Notes under the pieces: model-generated
Seen by the model: only the letters and a program-made list of their open reading frames with translations
Database searches by the model: none
Told to the model about the DNA's origin: nothing
Translations under genes and position numbers: made by a program
Part shown: one piece after another, positions 1 to 6,416 of the stretch
Layout of the letters: each line of letters begins with the position of its first letter
Numbering within the stretch: position 1 is the first letter of the stretch
Origin: an uncultured Bacilli bacterium
GTDB taxonomy: Bacteria > Bacillota_I > Bacilli_A > RF39 > UBA660
Reading direction: 5' to 3'
Length of the DNA stretch: 7,870 bases
NCBI GenBank assembly: GCA_944372725.1
Contig: CALWAA010000047.1
Location: 1 to 7,870 of the forward strand

Positions 1-300
1 AATCTTTGGAAAGGCTTGATAAAAACTTAAAAAGTAATATAAATTAGTTTTAGTATATCCTTTTCCATAAATTTTAGTTAAATCTTTTGCTAATCCTCTT
101 ATGACTTCATCTCCATAATCTGCCCTAACTTTTCCCTTTAATTCTTCTTCGGCTATTCTTTTACCAATAAGCCAATTTCTTTTTACAAGAGCAACATTTA
201 CTGCTTTATATGCATGTTCTCTTGCTTCATCAATAATTGTACAAACATCTTCTAAAATATTCTCAGTTGTTTTTAAATTTTCTTTTAATTTTGTTTCCAT
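1..300 (-). CDS. YhcG/DUF1016-type PDDEXK nuclease, N-terminal part (runs off window)
   Basis: An open frame of 100 codons starts at ATG 298-300 and is still open at base 1, so the C-terminal part is missing. The start has a strong ribosome site, GGGAGG, four to five bases upstream. The protein shows the pattern of the DUF1016 N-terminal domain: an AREHAYKAVN helix, then NWLIGKRIAEEE, ADYGDEVIRGLAKDL, GKGYTKTNLYYF and a terminal FYQAFP. Family members (YhcG, annotated as PDDEXK nuclease domain-containing proteins) pair this helical, probably DNA-binding N-terminal part with a C-terminal PDDEXK nuclease fold. They often occur near restriction-modification or other accessory genes. The catalytic half is outside the window, so nuclease activity is inferred from the family. 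The gene has its own promoter and follows the terminator of the division operon, so it is probably an independent unit. Confidence 0.8.
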   Translation of the reverse strand, partial: METKLKENLKTTENILEDVCTIIDEAREHAYKAVNVALVKRNWLIGKRIAEEELKGKVRADYGDEVIRGLAKDLTKIYGKGYTKTNLYYFLSFYQAFPKI

Positions 301-337
301 TTTTCCTCCCTGATTTTTATTTTTCATTCCGACATAT

Positions 338-366
338 ATTATCTCATAACTAGAGCAAAAGTTCAA
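338..366 (-). promoter_or_regulatory. Sigma-A-type promoter of the YhcG-like nuclease gene
   Basis: Read on the minus strand, a -35 TTGAAC (361-366) is followed after exactly 17 bases by a -10 GATAAT (338-343); each box is close to consensus. The start of transcription would fall near 331, about 30 bases before the ATG and upstream of the GGGAGG ribosome site. The -35 box is embedded in inverted and direct repeats (356-397), so repression or activation here is plausible. Confidence 0.6.
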
Positions 367-397
367 GAACAAAAGTTCGACAAAATTTGACAAAATT
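356..397. repeat. Cluster of short repeats over the nuclease promoter; candidate operator
   Basis: On the plus strand CAAAAGTTC occurs at 356-364 and 370-378, and GACAAAATT at 379-387 and 389-397. Half sites GTTC (361-364), GAAC (367-370) and GTTC (375-378) form two overlapping inverted repeats, GTTC-AA-GAAC and GAAC-AAAA-GTTC. The block 366-379 matches the Bacillus LexA/DinR consensus CGAACRNRYGTTCG at 12 of 14 positions; the first base and the Y position differ. It abuts the -35 box. LexA binding is an inference; another dimeric repressor would explain the symmetry equally well. Confidence 0.35.
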
Positions 398-465
398 AAA
401 TACTATAATTATTGATTTTTAGGTGTTTTGAGATTGTTCAAACAGTGCGTGAAAAATTCAAGAGT

Positions 466-493
466 AATTAAAAATAGTGGCTATTTACCACTA
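466..493 (-). terminator. Rho-independent terminator ending the dcw operon and small ORF
   Basis: Read on the minus strand, TAGTGG (488-493) and CCACTA (475-480) form a 6-bp stem with a 7-base loop, followed by TTTTT (470-474). The stop codon of the 58-codon ORF (481-483) lies within the loop. It closes the minus-strand transcription unit before the nuclease promoter. Confidence 0.7.
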
Positions 494-657
494 CTCTTTT
501 TGATATTACATTTCTTTTTAATAATATCTTCTTCTTTATAACATTTATTCCATCTATCTAAATTTAGACCATATTCATTTAATAAGCCATATTTTAGATA
601 ATCTAAAGTTTCTTCCGTTTCTGAATATCCTTTGTAATACCCATTTTCTTCTTGCAT
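481..657 (-). CDS. Small hypothetical protein, 58 aa, downstream of pbpB
   Basis: I do not recognise this protein. It begins at ATG 655-657, preceded by GGGTGAT, which pairs with the extended anti-Shine-Dalgarno sequence. A GTG at 664-666 would add three residues but lies inside that ribosome site and is less likely. The product is hydrophilic, with no signal peptide or membrane segment: an acidic N-terminal half with several Tyr and Glu residues, and a basic tail rich in Lys (IIKKKCNIKKSSGK). It lies about 40 bases after the pbpB stop on the same strand, with no terminator or clear promoter between them, so it is probably the last gene of the dcw transcript. Its ribosome site can pair into a small hairpin (665-683). 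The correctly placed ribosome site and the terminator at its stop support a real gene; function is unknown. Confidence 0.5.
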   Translation of the reverse strand: MQEENGYYKGYSETEETLDYLKYGLLNEYGLNLDRWNKCYKEEDIIKKKCNIKKSSGK

Positions 658-664
658 ATGTATC

Positions 665-683
665 ACCCATTTTTATTATGGGT
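665..683 (-). promoter_or_regulatory. Possible hairpin masking the ribosome site of the small ORF
   Basis: On the minus strand ACCCAT (678-683) and ATGGGT (665-670) can form a 6-bp stem with a 7-base A-rich loop. The 3' arm contains the GGGT of the small ORF's ribosome site. No T-run follows, so it is not a terminator. It may lower translation of the small ORF, or it may be chance in AT-rich DNA. Confidence 0.3.
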
Positions 684-696
684 TAATTTGCTTTAA

Positions 697-2808
697 TTAT
701 GCAGTGCTTAAAGTTATTTCCAAAGTTTTAGATAAATCAATAATTTCTCCTACCGGTAAATTAAAACTACTTACTACTCCATAACCATTAAAAGTATATT
801 TTAAACCGATTAAATTACAGAAATTCATCACTTCACTACTACTCCATCCTGTAATATCTGGCATTGTAAATTCCGTACCATTAGTTAAAATAAATATTTT
901 ACTTCCTGCTAAAACTTTAGTTCCTTTTAATGGATATTGATTAATGACTGTATTTCCATTTCCTAAAGTTATTACTTTCAAATTTAATTTTTCAAGTTCA
1001 CTTACAGTCGTTTCAACATTACTACTCATGTAATTGCTTAATTCTATTATTTTCGATAAGTCAACATCTGATTCCGTATTGGTGATATTAGCATAATTAG
1101 CAATACTTTCTACAGCATCAGTTACAACACTAGCAACTGCAGATGCTCCACCATCAATTTGTTTTACAGATACATAAATAATATATTCTGGATTTTCATA
1201 AGGAAAAATTCCGGCAAAAGAACGAATATAATTAGTTGTTCCTGTTAAATATCCACCTGATGCACTAGCAATTTGGGCTGTACCTGTTTTTCCTGCTAAA
1301 GTAACATTATTTGGTTGCCAAACAGTCGACAAACCATTATATACTACATCATACATCAAACTATAAACTTTTTTAACAGAATCACTAGATACTTTTCTTC
1401 CTAACTCAGTTCTTTTTCCTTCATATGTTACATCGCCATTTTCATCAACAATCTTATCGACAATATATGGTTTTAGCATGATTCCATCATTGGTTAAAAG
1501 GCTTAAAGCTTGAAGTGTTTGAATTGGAGTGGTTGTAATACCTTGACCAAAAGAGGCCGTTGCTATTTCTGATTCATAAGTTAATCTTAAAACACCACTT
1601 TCTTCCCCAGGAAGTTCAATTCCCGTTTTCGAACCAAAACCTAAAGATTCATAAAATTCTTTTAAAGTTCCCTTTTGCTTTTCTTCTAATTTTAAGGCTA
1701 GATTAGTAGCTCCGACATTGGATGAATAAGCAAAACCAGTATCATAATTAATCATACCCCATCCAGCATTATTAAAGTCATAAATTTTCGCACCTGCTAC
1801 TTCAATCGAACCAGACATGAACTCTTCTTCCCCATCATACACCCCATTTTCCATCGCTGCTAACCATGAAAAAATTTTCATTGTGGAACCTGGTTCGTAA
1901 GTATATCCTACTAAAGGATTGACATAATTGGTTAATCCTTCTAAAGTATTCGGATTAAAATCTGGACTAGAGGCACTTCCTACAATTGCTCCCGTATTCG
2001 CATCCATGACTGTAAATGTTGCCCATGTAAATTCGTTATTTTCTTCTAGTTTGGTCATAGCATCTTCTAAAATTAATTGAATCTGTGAATCTAAAGTTAA
2101 ATAGATATCACTGCCACTTACTGGGTCAATAGTATAATAGGCCTCTCCCATTTGGTAACCATAAGCATCTTTTTGATACATAGTCTCTCCATCGGTACCT
2201 TTTAATTCTTCATTATAATAGGATTCAATTCCCATTTCGCCCACTATTTCTCCAATATCATTCATTCTAGCATAGCCAATAATATAAGAGGCGGCACTGC
2301 CTTGTTTATAATATCTTTTACTACCACTAATAAAACCAATTCCATCTAAATCTAATGCTTCTATTTCCGCTTTTTTATTTTCACTTAAATCTCTTCCGGC
2401 CGTACCAAACTCTACTTGATAAGCCCCTTCTACATTTAATCTTCTTAAAGCGTATTCATAATCCATATCTAATACTTCTGATAATGCTTTAGCAGTTTTT
2501 TCTTTGTCTACGACATGCTGTGGGTTATCCGCATCAGTTGTTCTTGATTCACTTAGGTAAGCAATTAAAGTATAAGAATTAACATTTTTAGCTAAAACTT
2601 CCCCATTTATATCATAAATGTTACCACGGGATGCATAGAGTGTTTCCGTTGTTGTATTTCTTCCTTCTACAAATTCGGCTAAATTTGTTCCATCTACTAC
2701 AGGACTTAGAGCAACATATGACAATTTTATAATGGCACAAAAAAACGCGAAAAAAAAGAGTACGATAAGAATTTTATTTACTTTTACTCGCGTTCTCTTT
2801 TTTTTCAT
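697..2808 (-). CDS. pbpB: Septal peptidoglycan transpeptidase, class B PBP (PBP2B/FtsI) with two PASTA domains
   Basis: This 703-aa class B penicillin-binding protein crosslinks peptidoglycan at the division septum, working with FtsL, DivIC and FtsW. It has a short basic cytoplasmic tail, one membrane anchor at about residues 13-34, and a PBP dimerisation domain from about 55 to 235 that opens with the typical RGNIYDINGEVLA. The transpeptidase domain (about 260-570) shows all three active-site motifs: the catalytic serine in STMK (308-311), SSN (362-364) and KTGT (507-510). Two PASTA-like domains follow at about 583-645 and 646-703. Two PASTA domains and this length resemble Bacillus PBP2B (716 aa) more than SpoVD, which has one. 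The ribosome site AGGAAGTG overlaps the ftsL stop codon, ten bases before the ATG. The first 70 bases contain three A/T runs of 7-8. Confidence 0.93.
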   Translation of the reverse strand: MKKKRTRVKVNKILIVLFFFAFFCAIIKLSYVALSPVVDGTNLAEFVEGRNTTTETLYASRGNIYDINGEVLAKNVNSYTLIAYLSESRTTDADNPQHVVDKEKTAKALSEVLDMDYEYALRRLNVEGAYQVEFGTAGRDLSENKKAEIEALDLDGIGFISGSKRYYKQGSAASYIIGYARMNDIGEIVGEMGIESYYNEELKGTDGETMYQKDAYGYQMGEAYYTIDPVSGSDIYLTLDSQIQLILEDAMTKLEENNEFTWATFTVMDANTGAIVGSASSPDFNPNTLEGLTNYVNPLVGYTYEPGSTMKIFSWLAAMENGVYDGEEEFMSGSIEVAGAKIYDFNNAGWGMINYDTGFAYSSNVGATNLALKLEEKQKGTLKEFYESLGFGSKTGIELPGEESGVLRLTYESEIATASFGQGITTTPIQTLQALSLLTNDGIMLKPYIVDKIVDENGDVTYEGKRTELGRKVSSDSVKKVYSLMYDVVYNGLSTVWQPNNVTLAGKTGTAQIASASGGYLTGTTNYIRSFAGIFPYENPEYIIYVSVKQIDGGASAVASVVTDAVESIANYANITNTESDVDLSKIIELSNYMSSNVETTVSELEKLNLKVITLGNGNTVINQYPLKGTKVLAGSKIFILTNGTEFTMPDITGWSSSEVMNFCNLIGLKYTFNGYGVVSSFNLPVGEIIDLSKTLEITLSTA

Positions 2809-2818
2809 GTTTCACTTC

Positions 2819-3118
2819 CTATTCATTTATATTCTTGATATTACTATTATTATACGATAATCCACTTTCATTTGCAATACTTTGAATATTTTCGATAGAT
2901 GCTAATTCATCAATTTGCATACTTAATGCTTCATTAGCATTATTTTGAGAACTAATTTTACTTTCAATTTTTTCTAATTCAATATTAGTTTCTGATAAAA
3001 GAGCTTTCGTATAAACCCAAGATGTAGGCATAACAATAAAACCGAAAAAGACAACTAAAAAAGCCATCATTTTTTCTCCTTTTAATAGTTTAATCCTTTT
3101 TACTCTTTTTGTTCTCAT
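2819..3118 (-). CDS. ftsL: Cell division protein FtsL
   Basis: This 99-aa bitopic membrane protein lies between rsmH and pbpB, the standard position of ftsL. FtsL forms a divisome subcomplex with DivIC/FtsB and DivIB/FtsQ and helps activate the FtsW-PBP2B synthase. It has a strongly basic cytoplasmic N-terminus (MRTKRVKRIKLLKGEK), one hydrophobic span at about residues 18-38, and an extracellular helix at about 42-80 rich in Glu, Ile and Leu, suited to a coiled coil. FtsL is poorly conserved, so the call rests on position and topology. The start at 3118 has a modest ribosome site (AAAGGA, within the last codons of rsmH). A second in-frame start at 3068-3070 (Met17) has a better one, AAAGGAG, six bases upstream, but would remove the basic tail. 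The gap from rsmH is three bases. Confidence 0.8.
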   Translation of the reverse strand: MRTKRVKRIKLLKGEKMMAFLVVFFGFIVMPTSWVYTKALLSETNIELEKIESKISSQNNANEALSMQIDELASIENIQSIANESGLSYNNSNIKNINE

Positions 3119-3121
3119 CTT

Positions 3122-4045
3122 CTATATCCTTTCTACAATTCGCAGTTTTGCACTTTTACTCCGAGAATTTTTACTTAATTCTTCTTCACTTGGAGTTATC
3201 GGTTTTTTATTAACTAATTTAATTAAAGGCTGGTATTCTAAAGGAATATCAGGCATTCCCTTAAATATTTCATCCACTTCACTATATTTTTTAAATATGT
3301 TCTTTACAATTCTATCTTCTAGAGAATGAAAGGTAATGACGCATATTCTTCCGCCTTTATTTAGTCTTTTAATAGCATCTGGTAAAGCTTTTTCAATTGC
3401 TTTTAATTCCCCATTTACCTCAATTCTTAAGGCTTGAAAAATAACCCGTTCCGGATGATGTTTGTAAAAATAATTAGCACCAACACCATGTTTAATAATT
3501 TCTACTAATTCTAAAGTATGAGTAATTTCTTTATTTTTTCGGTATGAGGCGATTTCTCGCACAATATCCTTGCTTCTTGGCTCTTCAGCATATTCATAAA
3601 ACAATTTAAGCAAATCTTCTTCTTTGTAATGATTTATGATAGTAGCCGCTGTAAGAGTACCAGTCCTATCCATTCGCATATCAAGTGGTGCATCTTTCAT
3701 AAAGCTAAATCCTCGATTTGCATCATCAATCTCGGGACTAGATAAGCCTAAATCAAATAAGAAGCCATCTACTAACCCAACACTTTCTTCATCTAACTTT
3801 TCACCCAAATACATGAAATTAGAATGAATGATTTTAAAATTAGAAGAAATACCCTTAAGTAATTGATGCGAATAGCTTATTGCTTCACTATCCGCATCAA
3901 AGGCGAATAATTTACCCTTTTTTATTCTTTTTAAAATTTCACTACTATGACCAGCATATCCTAGTGTGGCATCTACATACACGCCGTCATCTTTGATATT
4001 TAATCCCTGAATCGCCTCATCAAGCATAACACTATAATGTTTCAT
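3122..4045 (-). CDS. rsmH: 16S rRNA (cytosine-1402-N4)-methyltransferase RsmH
   Basis: RsmH (MraW) uses S-adenosylmethionine to methylate N4 of C1402 in the decoding centre of 16S rRNA. I place the start at ATG 4043-4045, giving 307 aa beginning MKHYSVMLDEAI, because GGAG lies just upstream in the last codons of mraZ. The frame is open further upstream to an ATG at 4078, but neither upstream ATG has a ribosome site. Visible motifs, in this numbering: DATLGYAGHS for SAM binding (25-34), FDAD (about 49-52), FDLGLSSPEID (97-107), RGFSF...PLDMRMD (111-126), FQALRIEVNGEL (203-214), ITFHSLEDRIVK (237-248) and the C-terminal KKPITPSEEE (280-289) with SRSKSAKLRI. All are family hallmarks and the length is typical. 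It is second in the dcw operon, one base after the mraZ stop. Confidence 0.95.
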   Translation of the reverse strand: MKHYSVMLDEAIQGLNIKDDGVYVDATLGYAGHSSEILKRIKKGKLFAFDADSEAISYSHQLLKGISSNFKIIHSNFMYLGEKLDEESVGLVDGFLFDLGLSSPEIDDANRGFSFMKDAPLDMRMDRTGTLTAATIINHYKEEDLLKLFYEYAEEPRSKDIVREIASYRKNKEITHTLELVEIIKHGVGANYFYKHHPERVIFQALRIEVNGELKAIEKALPDAIKRLNKGGRICVITFHSLEDRIVKNIFKKYSEVDEIFKGMPDIPLEYQPLIKLVNKKPITPSEEELSKNSRSKSAKLRIVERI

Positions 4046-4046
4046 T

Positions 4047-4475
4047 TTACTCTCCATTAAATAAGTTTTCAGCGACACTTTCTAAAGCGTCTTCATATTC
4101 TTCATTGAATTTATCCCAATTCTCTTTAGACCAAATTTCAATGCGGTCATTTGCGCCGATTATGACACACTCTTTTTCTAAACCGGCGTAAATGGCCTGT
4201 TGGGAAGTAATATTTATGCGACCTTGGCGATCAAGATTGCAATTAGCAGCGGCAGAAAAGAAAGATCTTACAAATACACGGGCATCTTTTTTCGTAAATG
4301 GTAAATTTGCTAATTTGTCGACGATTTTTTGCCATTCGCTTATTGTGTAGATGTATAAGCATTTTTCTAAACCACGTGTAACAATAAAAGACTCACCTAA
4401 ACTACTACGATAATTTGAGGGAATTACAAGTCTATTTTTATCATCAATATTATGACGATACTCGCCCATGAACAT
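4047..4475 (-). CDS. mraZ: Transcriptional regulator MraZ
   Basis: MraZ is the DNA-binding regulator encoded first in many dcw operons; it forms a ring and represses its own promoter in species where this has been tested. I chose ATG 4473-4475, giving 142 aa that start MFMGEYRHNIDDKNR, closely like Bacillus MraZ (143 aa, MFMGEYQHTID). A longer frame from GTG 4497-4499 runs through the operator repeats and is unlikely. The two AbrB-like halves each carry the DxxxR motif: DDKNR (11-15) and DRQGR (82-86). The ribosome site is the G-run of AGTGGGGGACC, which is also the last operator box. Its final codons supply the ribosome site of rsmH, and one base separates the two genes. Confidence 0.95.
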   Translation of the reverse strand: MFMGEYRHNIDDKNRLVIPSNYRSSLGESFIVTRGLEKCLYIYTISEWQKIVDKLANLPFTKKDARVFVRSFFSAAANCNLDRQGRINITSQQAIYAGLEKECVIIGANDRIEIWSKENWDKFNEEYEDALESVAENLFNGE

Positions 4476-4480
4476 TTTCG

Positions 4481-4530
4481 GTCCCCCACTTTCTACCACA
4501 ATGTACCACTGCTTACCATAATATTACCAA
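4481..4530 (-). promoter_or_regulatory. MraZ operator: five TGG boxes, four at exact 10-base period
   Basis: Read on the minus strand, TGGTA occurs with its TGG at 4527-4529, 4516-4518, 4506-4508 and 4496-4498, followed by TGGGG at 4486-4488. The steps are 11, 10, 10 and 10 bases. MraZ is known to bind direct TGGG-type boxes at 10-base period in E. coli, and AAAGTG[T/G] repeats in mollicutes; the last box here reads AAAGTGG. The first box overlaps the -10 region, the others lie in the 5' UTR, and the last is the ribosome site. Autoregulation by MraZ is the expected role. Confidence 0.8.
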
Positions 4531-4549
4531 AACTAATCTTTTTTGTAAA
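4521..4549 (-). promoter_or_regulatory. Promoter of the dcw operon (P-mraZ)
   Basis: On the minus strand, TTTACA (4544-4549) is followed after 17 bases by TAATAT (4521-4526), preceded by TGG, an extended -10 (TGn). Transcription would start near 4514, giving a leader of about 38 bases filled by the MraZ boxes. No terminator lies between this promoter and the end of the small ORF, so it probably drives mraZ, rsmH, ftsL, pbpB and the small ORF together. Confidence 0.6.
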
Positions 4550-4607
4550 GCTGAAAGTGTTCGCTTGTTTCTATTTTTTTAGTAGTTTACGCAAATTTTA
4601 CGAAATT

Positions 4608-4628
4608 AAAAAAGAGCTATTTAAGCTC
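4608..4628 (-). terminator. Rho-independent terminator after the unknown two-gene operon
   Basis: On the minus strand GAGCT (4624-4628) pairs with AGCTC (4614-4618) around a 5-base loop, followed by TTTTTT (4608-4613). The TAA stop of the 139-codon gene (4621-4623) is the start of the loop. It separates this operon from the dcw promoter. Confidence 0.75.
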
Positions 4629-5040
4629 CTCGTTTTACCTCTTCTATTTCTTTTTGATATAATTCTTTAATTTTATCTTCTCTTTCCTTATTTATACGCC
4701 GATTTTCTAAGGCTTTTTCCGGATTATTTTTCAAAAAATCTTCCATTTCTTGAAAAGCTTTCATAATTTCTTCCGGTGAGACTTTAGCAAAATAATCAAA
4801 GTCATTATCCACTGGTTCTAAAAACTCACTTAGTTCCTCTTCTTTTAATTTACATAGACTTAAAAACTCATCCATAGTAATTCGTCCTCTTTTTATTAAA
4901 AGAGCGGCACTTGTAAAATAATTTTTACTTTGAAATAAAGCTGATGATAATAACCGATTCATCTCTTCCTTTGTTAATTTTCTTTTACTAAATTTTACAA
5001 TATCTTTTAAAATATTTAATTTATATTTTTCTTCCATCAT
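4621..5040 (-). CDS. Hypothetical helical protein, 139 aa
   Basis: I do not recognise a family. The protein is charged and predicted helical throughout, with no signal peptide or membrane span, so it is probably cytoplasmic. Residues about 44-70 contain IKRGRITMDEFLSL, which resembles a SHOCT-type short helix-turn-helix (Gly-x-Ile-Thr-x-x-Glu-Phe). The last 40 residues are rich in Glu, Lys and Arg and look like a single long helix or coiled coil. The start at 5038-5040 is supported by AAGGAT eight bases upstream; a second Met follows directly. The gene overlaps the end of the 448-codon gene by 20 bases in another frame, which suggests translational coupling and a joint role. A terminator coincides with the stop codon. 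Confidence 0.7.
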   Translation of the reverse strand: MMEEKYKLNILKDIVKFSKRKLTKEEMNRLLSSALFQSKNYFTSAALLIKRGRITMDEFLSLCKLKEEELSEFLEPVDNDFDYFAKVSPEEIMKAFQEMEDFLKNNPEKALENRRINKEREDKIKELYQKEIEEVKRGA

Positions 5041-6367
5041 TTTTCTTTATCCTTACTCTTACCATACTAATATCTAGGTCTTCTGATTTTTCTAAACTTT
5101 GTTCTAGTTTTTCTAAACCAATTTTCTTGTTAAAAAAATCTTGATAAGCTTTTAACAAAGCTTGTTCTTCTTCTATTCGTCTTTTCTCATTTATTTCTTC
5201 TAATTCTAAATCATCTTGATATTTATTTTCTAAGAAGAAAAGCAACTCTCTTTTTTCTTCACTAATCTTTAAATCACTTAAAATACATAAGTTTTCAGCA
5301 TCTTTTCTTACCCGATTATTTCTAAATACTCTTCTAGCTTGTTTTAAAATATTTAAATCAGGTTCATTTAACAAAAATTCTTTACATAATATATTTGTTC
5401 TAATACCATTATTTAAAAATGCAAATGTTAATTCAATTAAAAACTTTTCCCCTTTTTCTTCATAAATTTTCCATAAGGTATTTATTAATCCATCTTTTAA
5501 AACTAAATTTTTATTACCCACAATCGTAATAAATTCTAAACGTTTTTCTGGAGATTTTTCTTTATTTGTTACTAGTTTATAAAACGAAGAATTTATAAAG
5601 TTAATTCCTAAGTTATCATTTATATGACACATGATAGTATATAAAATTTTATAAATATCCATCTCTTTATCATCTTGAAGTTTTGGAACGTTTATATCAA
5701 CGACGCATGTAATTATTGTAGCATACAAATCAGCAAATTGATTTCCATATAATTCATAACATTTTATTATCTTTTTAGCTTTTGCTCCCATTTCTAAAAT
5801 AATAGTATCTTGTGCCATATTAAAGATATTGCGGCTGAATATTGACATAATCTCTTCACGATTTTTTAAAGATTTATTCTTGTCTAATAAATATTTAAAA
5901 TACCAATTGGAATGGATAAGTGGTGTATTGATACTTGCTTTAAATACTTTATGAAAAAATTGTAATTCATCTATTTGATATTCTTGTTCACATAAAAATC
6001 TTAACCATTTTATATACAAACTATCTATTACAATATCCACTGGCAAAACACTCACAAACTCTAAAATAATTTTCCATTCTTCTTTGCTAAAGTCCATTTT
6101 ATTTAAATAACTTTTTATTAATGGATGATTATTTAAAACTAGAAAGAAATTCCAAGATAATCTTTTTTGATAAGCTTTTTCCAAAATATTTAATAATTCA
6201 TCATCATTGATATTTCCCTGTTGAAATAACTTTTTCATTTGAGTTACCTTTTTTGTACTAACCTCGCCATCTTGTTCTACTATTTTTAAAACTCTTCTTA
6301 AAGTATCCACATTTACTGAATTTTCTTTTGCGAGTTTAATAATTTCTAGTAATTCTTTATTTGTCAT
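5021..6367 (-). CDS. Hypothetical all-helical protein, 448 aa
   Basis: I do not recognise a family. The 448-aa product has no signal peptide or membrane segment. Its sequence is a series of amphipathic helices rich in Leu, Ile, Lys and Asn, which could form a helical-repeat scaffold. The first 70 residues contain two short helix-turn units (around EQDGEVSTKKV and QQGNINDDELLNIL); the second resembles a motif in the downstream 139-aa protein. Residues about 367-428 are rich in Glu, Lys and Arg (LELEEINEKRRIEEEQ) and probably form a coiled coil. No catalytic motif is evident. The ATG at 6365-6367 has AAGGGTGAT five bases upstream and a strong promoter at 6388-6416. It is the first gene of a two-gene operon, overlapping its partner by 20 bases. 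Confidence 0.8.
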   Translation of the reverse strand: MTNKELLEIIKLAKENSVNVDTLRRVLKIVEQDGEVSTKKVTQMKKLFQQGNINDDELLNILEKAYQKRLSWNFFLVLNNHPLIKSYLNKMDFSKEEWKIILEFVSVLPVDIVIDSLYIKWLRFLCEQEYQIDELQFFHKVFKASINTPLIHSNWYFKYLLDKNKSLKNREEIMSIFSRNIFNMAQDTIILEMGAKAKKIIKCYELYGNQFADLYATIITCVVDINVPKLQDDKEMDIYKILYTIMCHINDNLGINFINSSFYKLVTNKEKSPEKRLEFITIVGNKNLVLKDGLINTLWKIYEEKGEKFLIELTFAFLNNGIRTNILCKEFLLNEPDLNILKQARRVFRNNRVRKDAENLCILSDLKISEEKRELLFFLENKYQDDLELEEINEKRRIEEEQALLKAYQDFFNKKIGLEKLEQSLEKSEDLDISMVRVRIKKNDGRKI

Positions 6368-6387
6368 GAACCATCACCCTTAAAAAT

Positions 6388-6416
6388 ATATTACTATAAA
6401 GATATTTCTTTGTCAA
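6388..6416 (-). promoter_or_regulatory. Sigma-A promoter of the 448/139-aa operon
   Basis: On the minus strand, a perfect -35 TTGACA (6411-6416) is followed after 17 bases by TAATAT (6388-6393). Transcription would begin near 6381, leaving a leader of only about 14 bases with the AAGGGTGAT ribosome site. The -35 box touches the T-rich tail of the terminator of the preceding gene, so the two units are packed back to back. Confidence 0.75.

Noticed and set aside
301..480. Attachment site or mobile element edge beside the nuclease gene
   Set aside because: I saw no tRNA, integrase, terminal repeats or target duplication; only promoter-scale repeats.
3636..3827. 63-codon plus-strand frame inside rsmH
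   Set aside because: It is fully antisense to conserved RsmH motifs and has no clear ribosome site; a shadow frame.
4046..4078. Upstream ATG starts extending RsmH by 4 or 11 residues
   Set aside because: Neither has a ribosome site, while the MKHYS start has GGAG at the right distance and matches the family start.
4476..4499. GTG start extending MraZ by eight residues
   Set aside because: The extension is encoded by the operator repeats, and the MFMGEY start matches known MraZ proteins.
4452..4670. 72-codon plus-strand hydrophobic frame across the mraZ promoter
   Set aside because: It runs antisense through mraZ, its operator and a terminator; the Phe/Leu-rich product comes from T-rich DNA.
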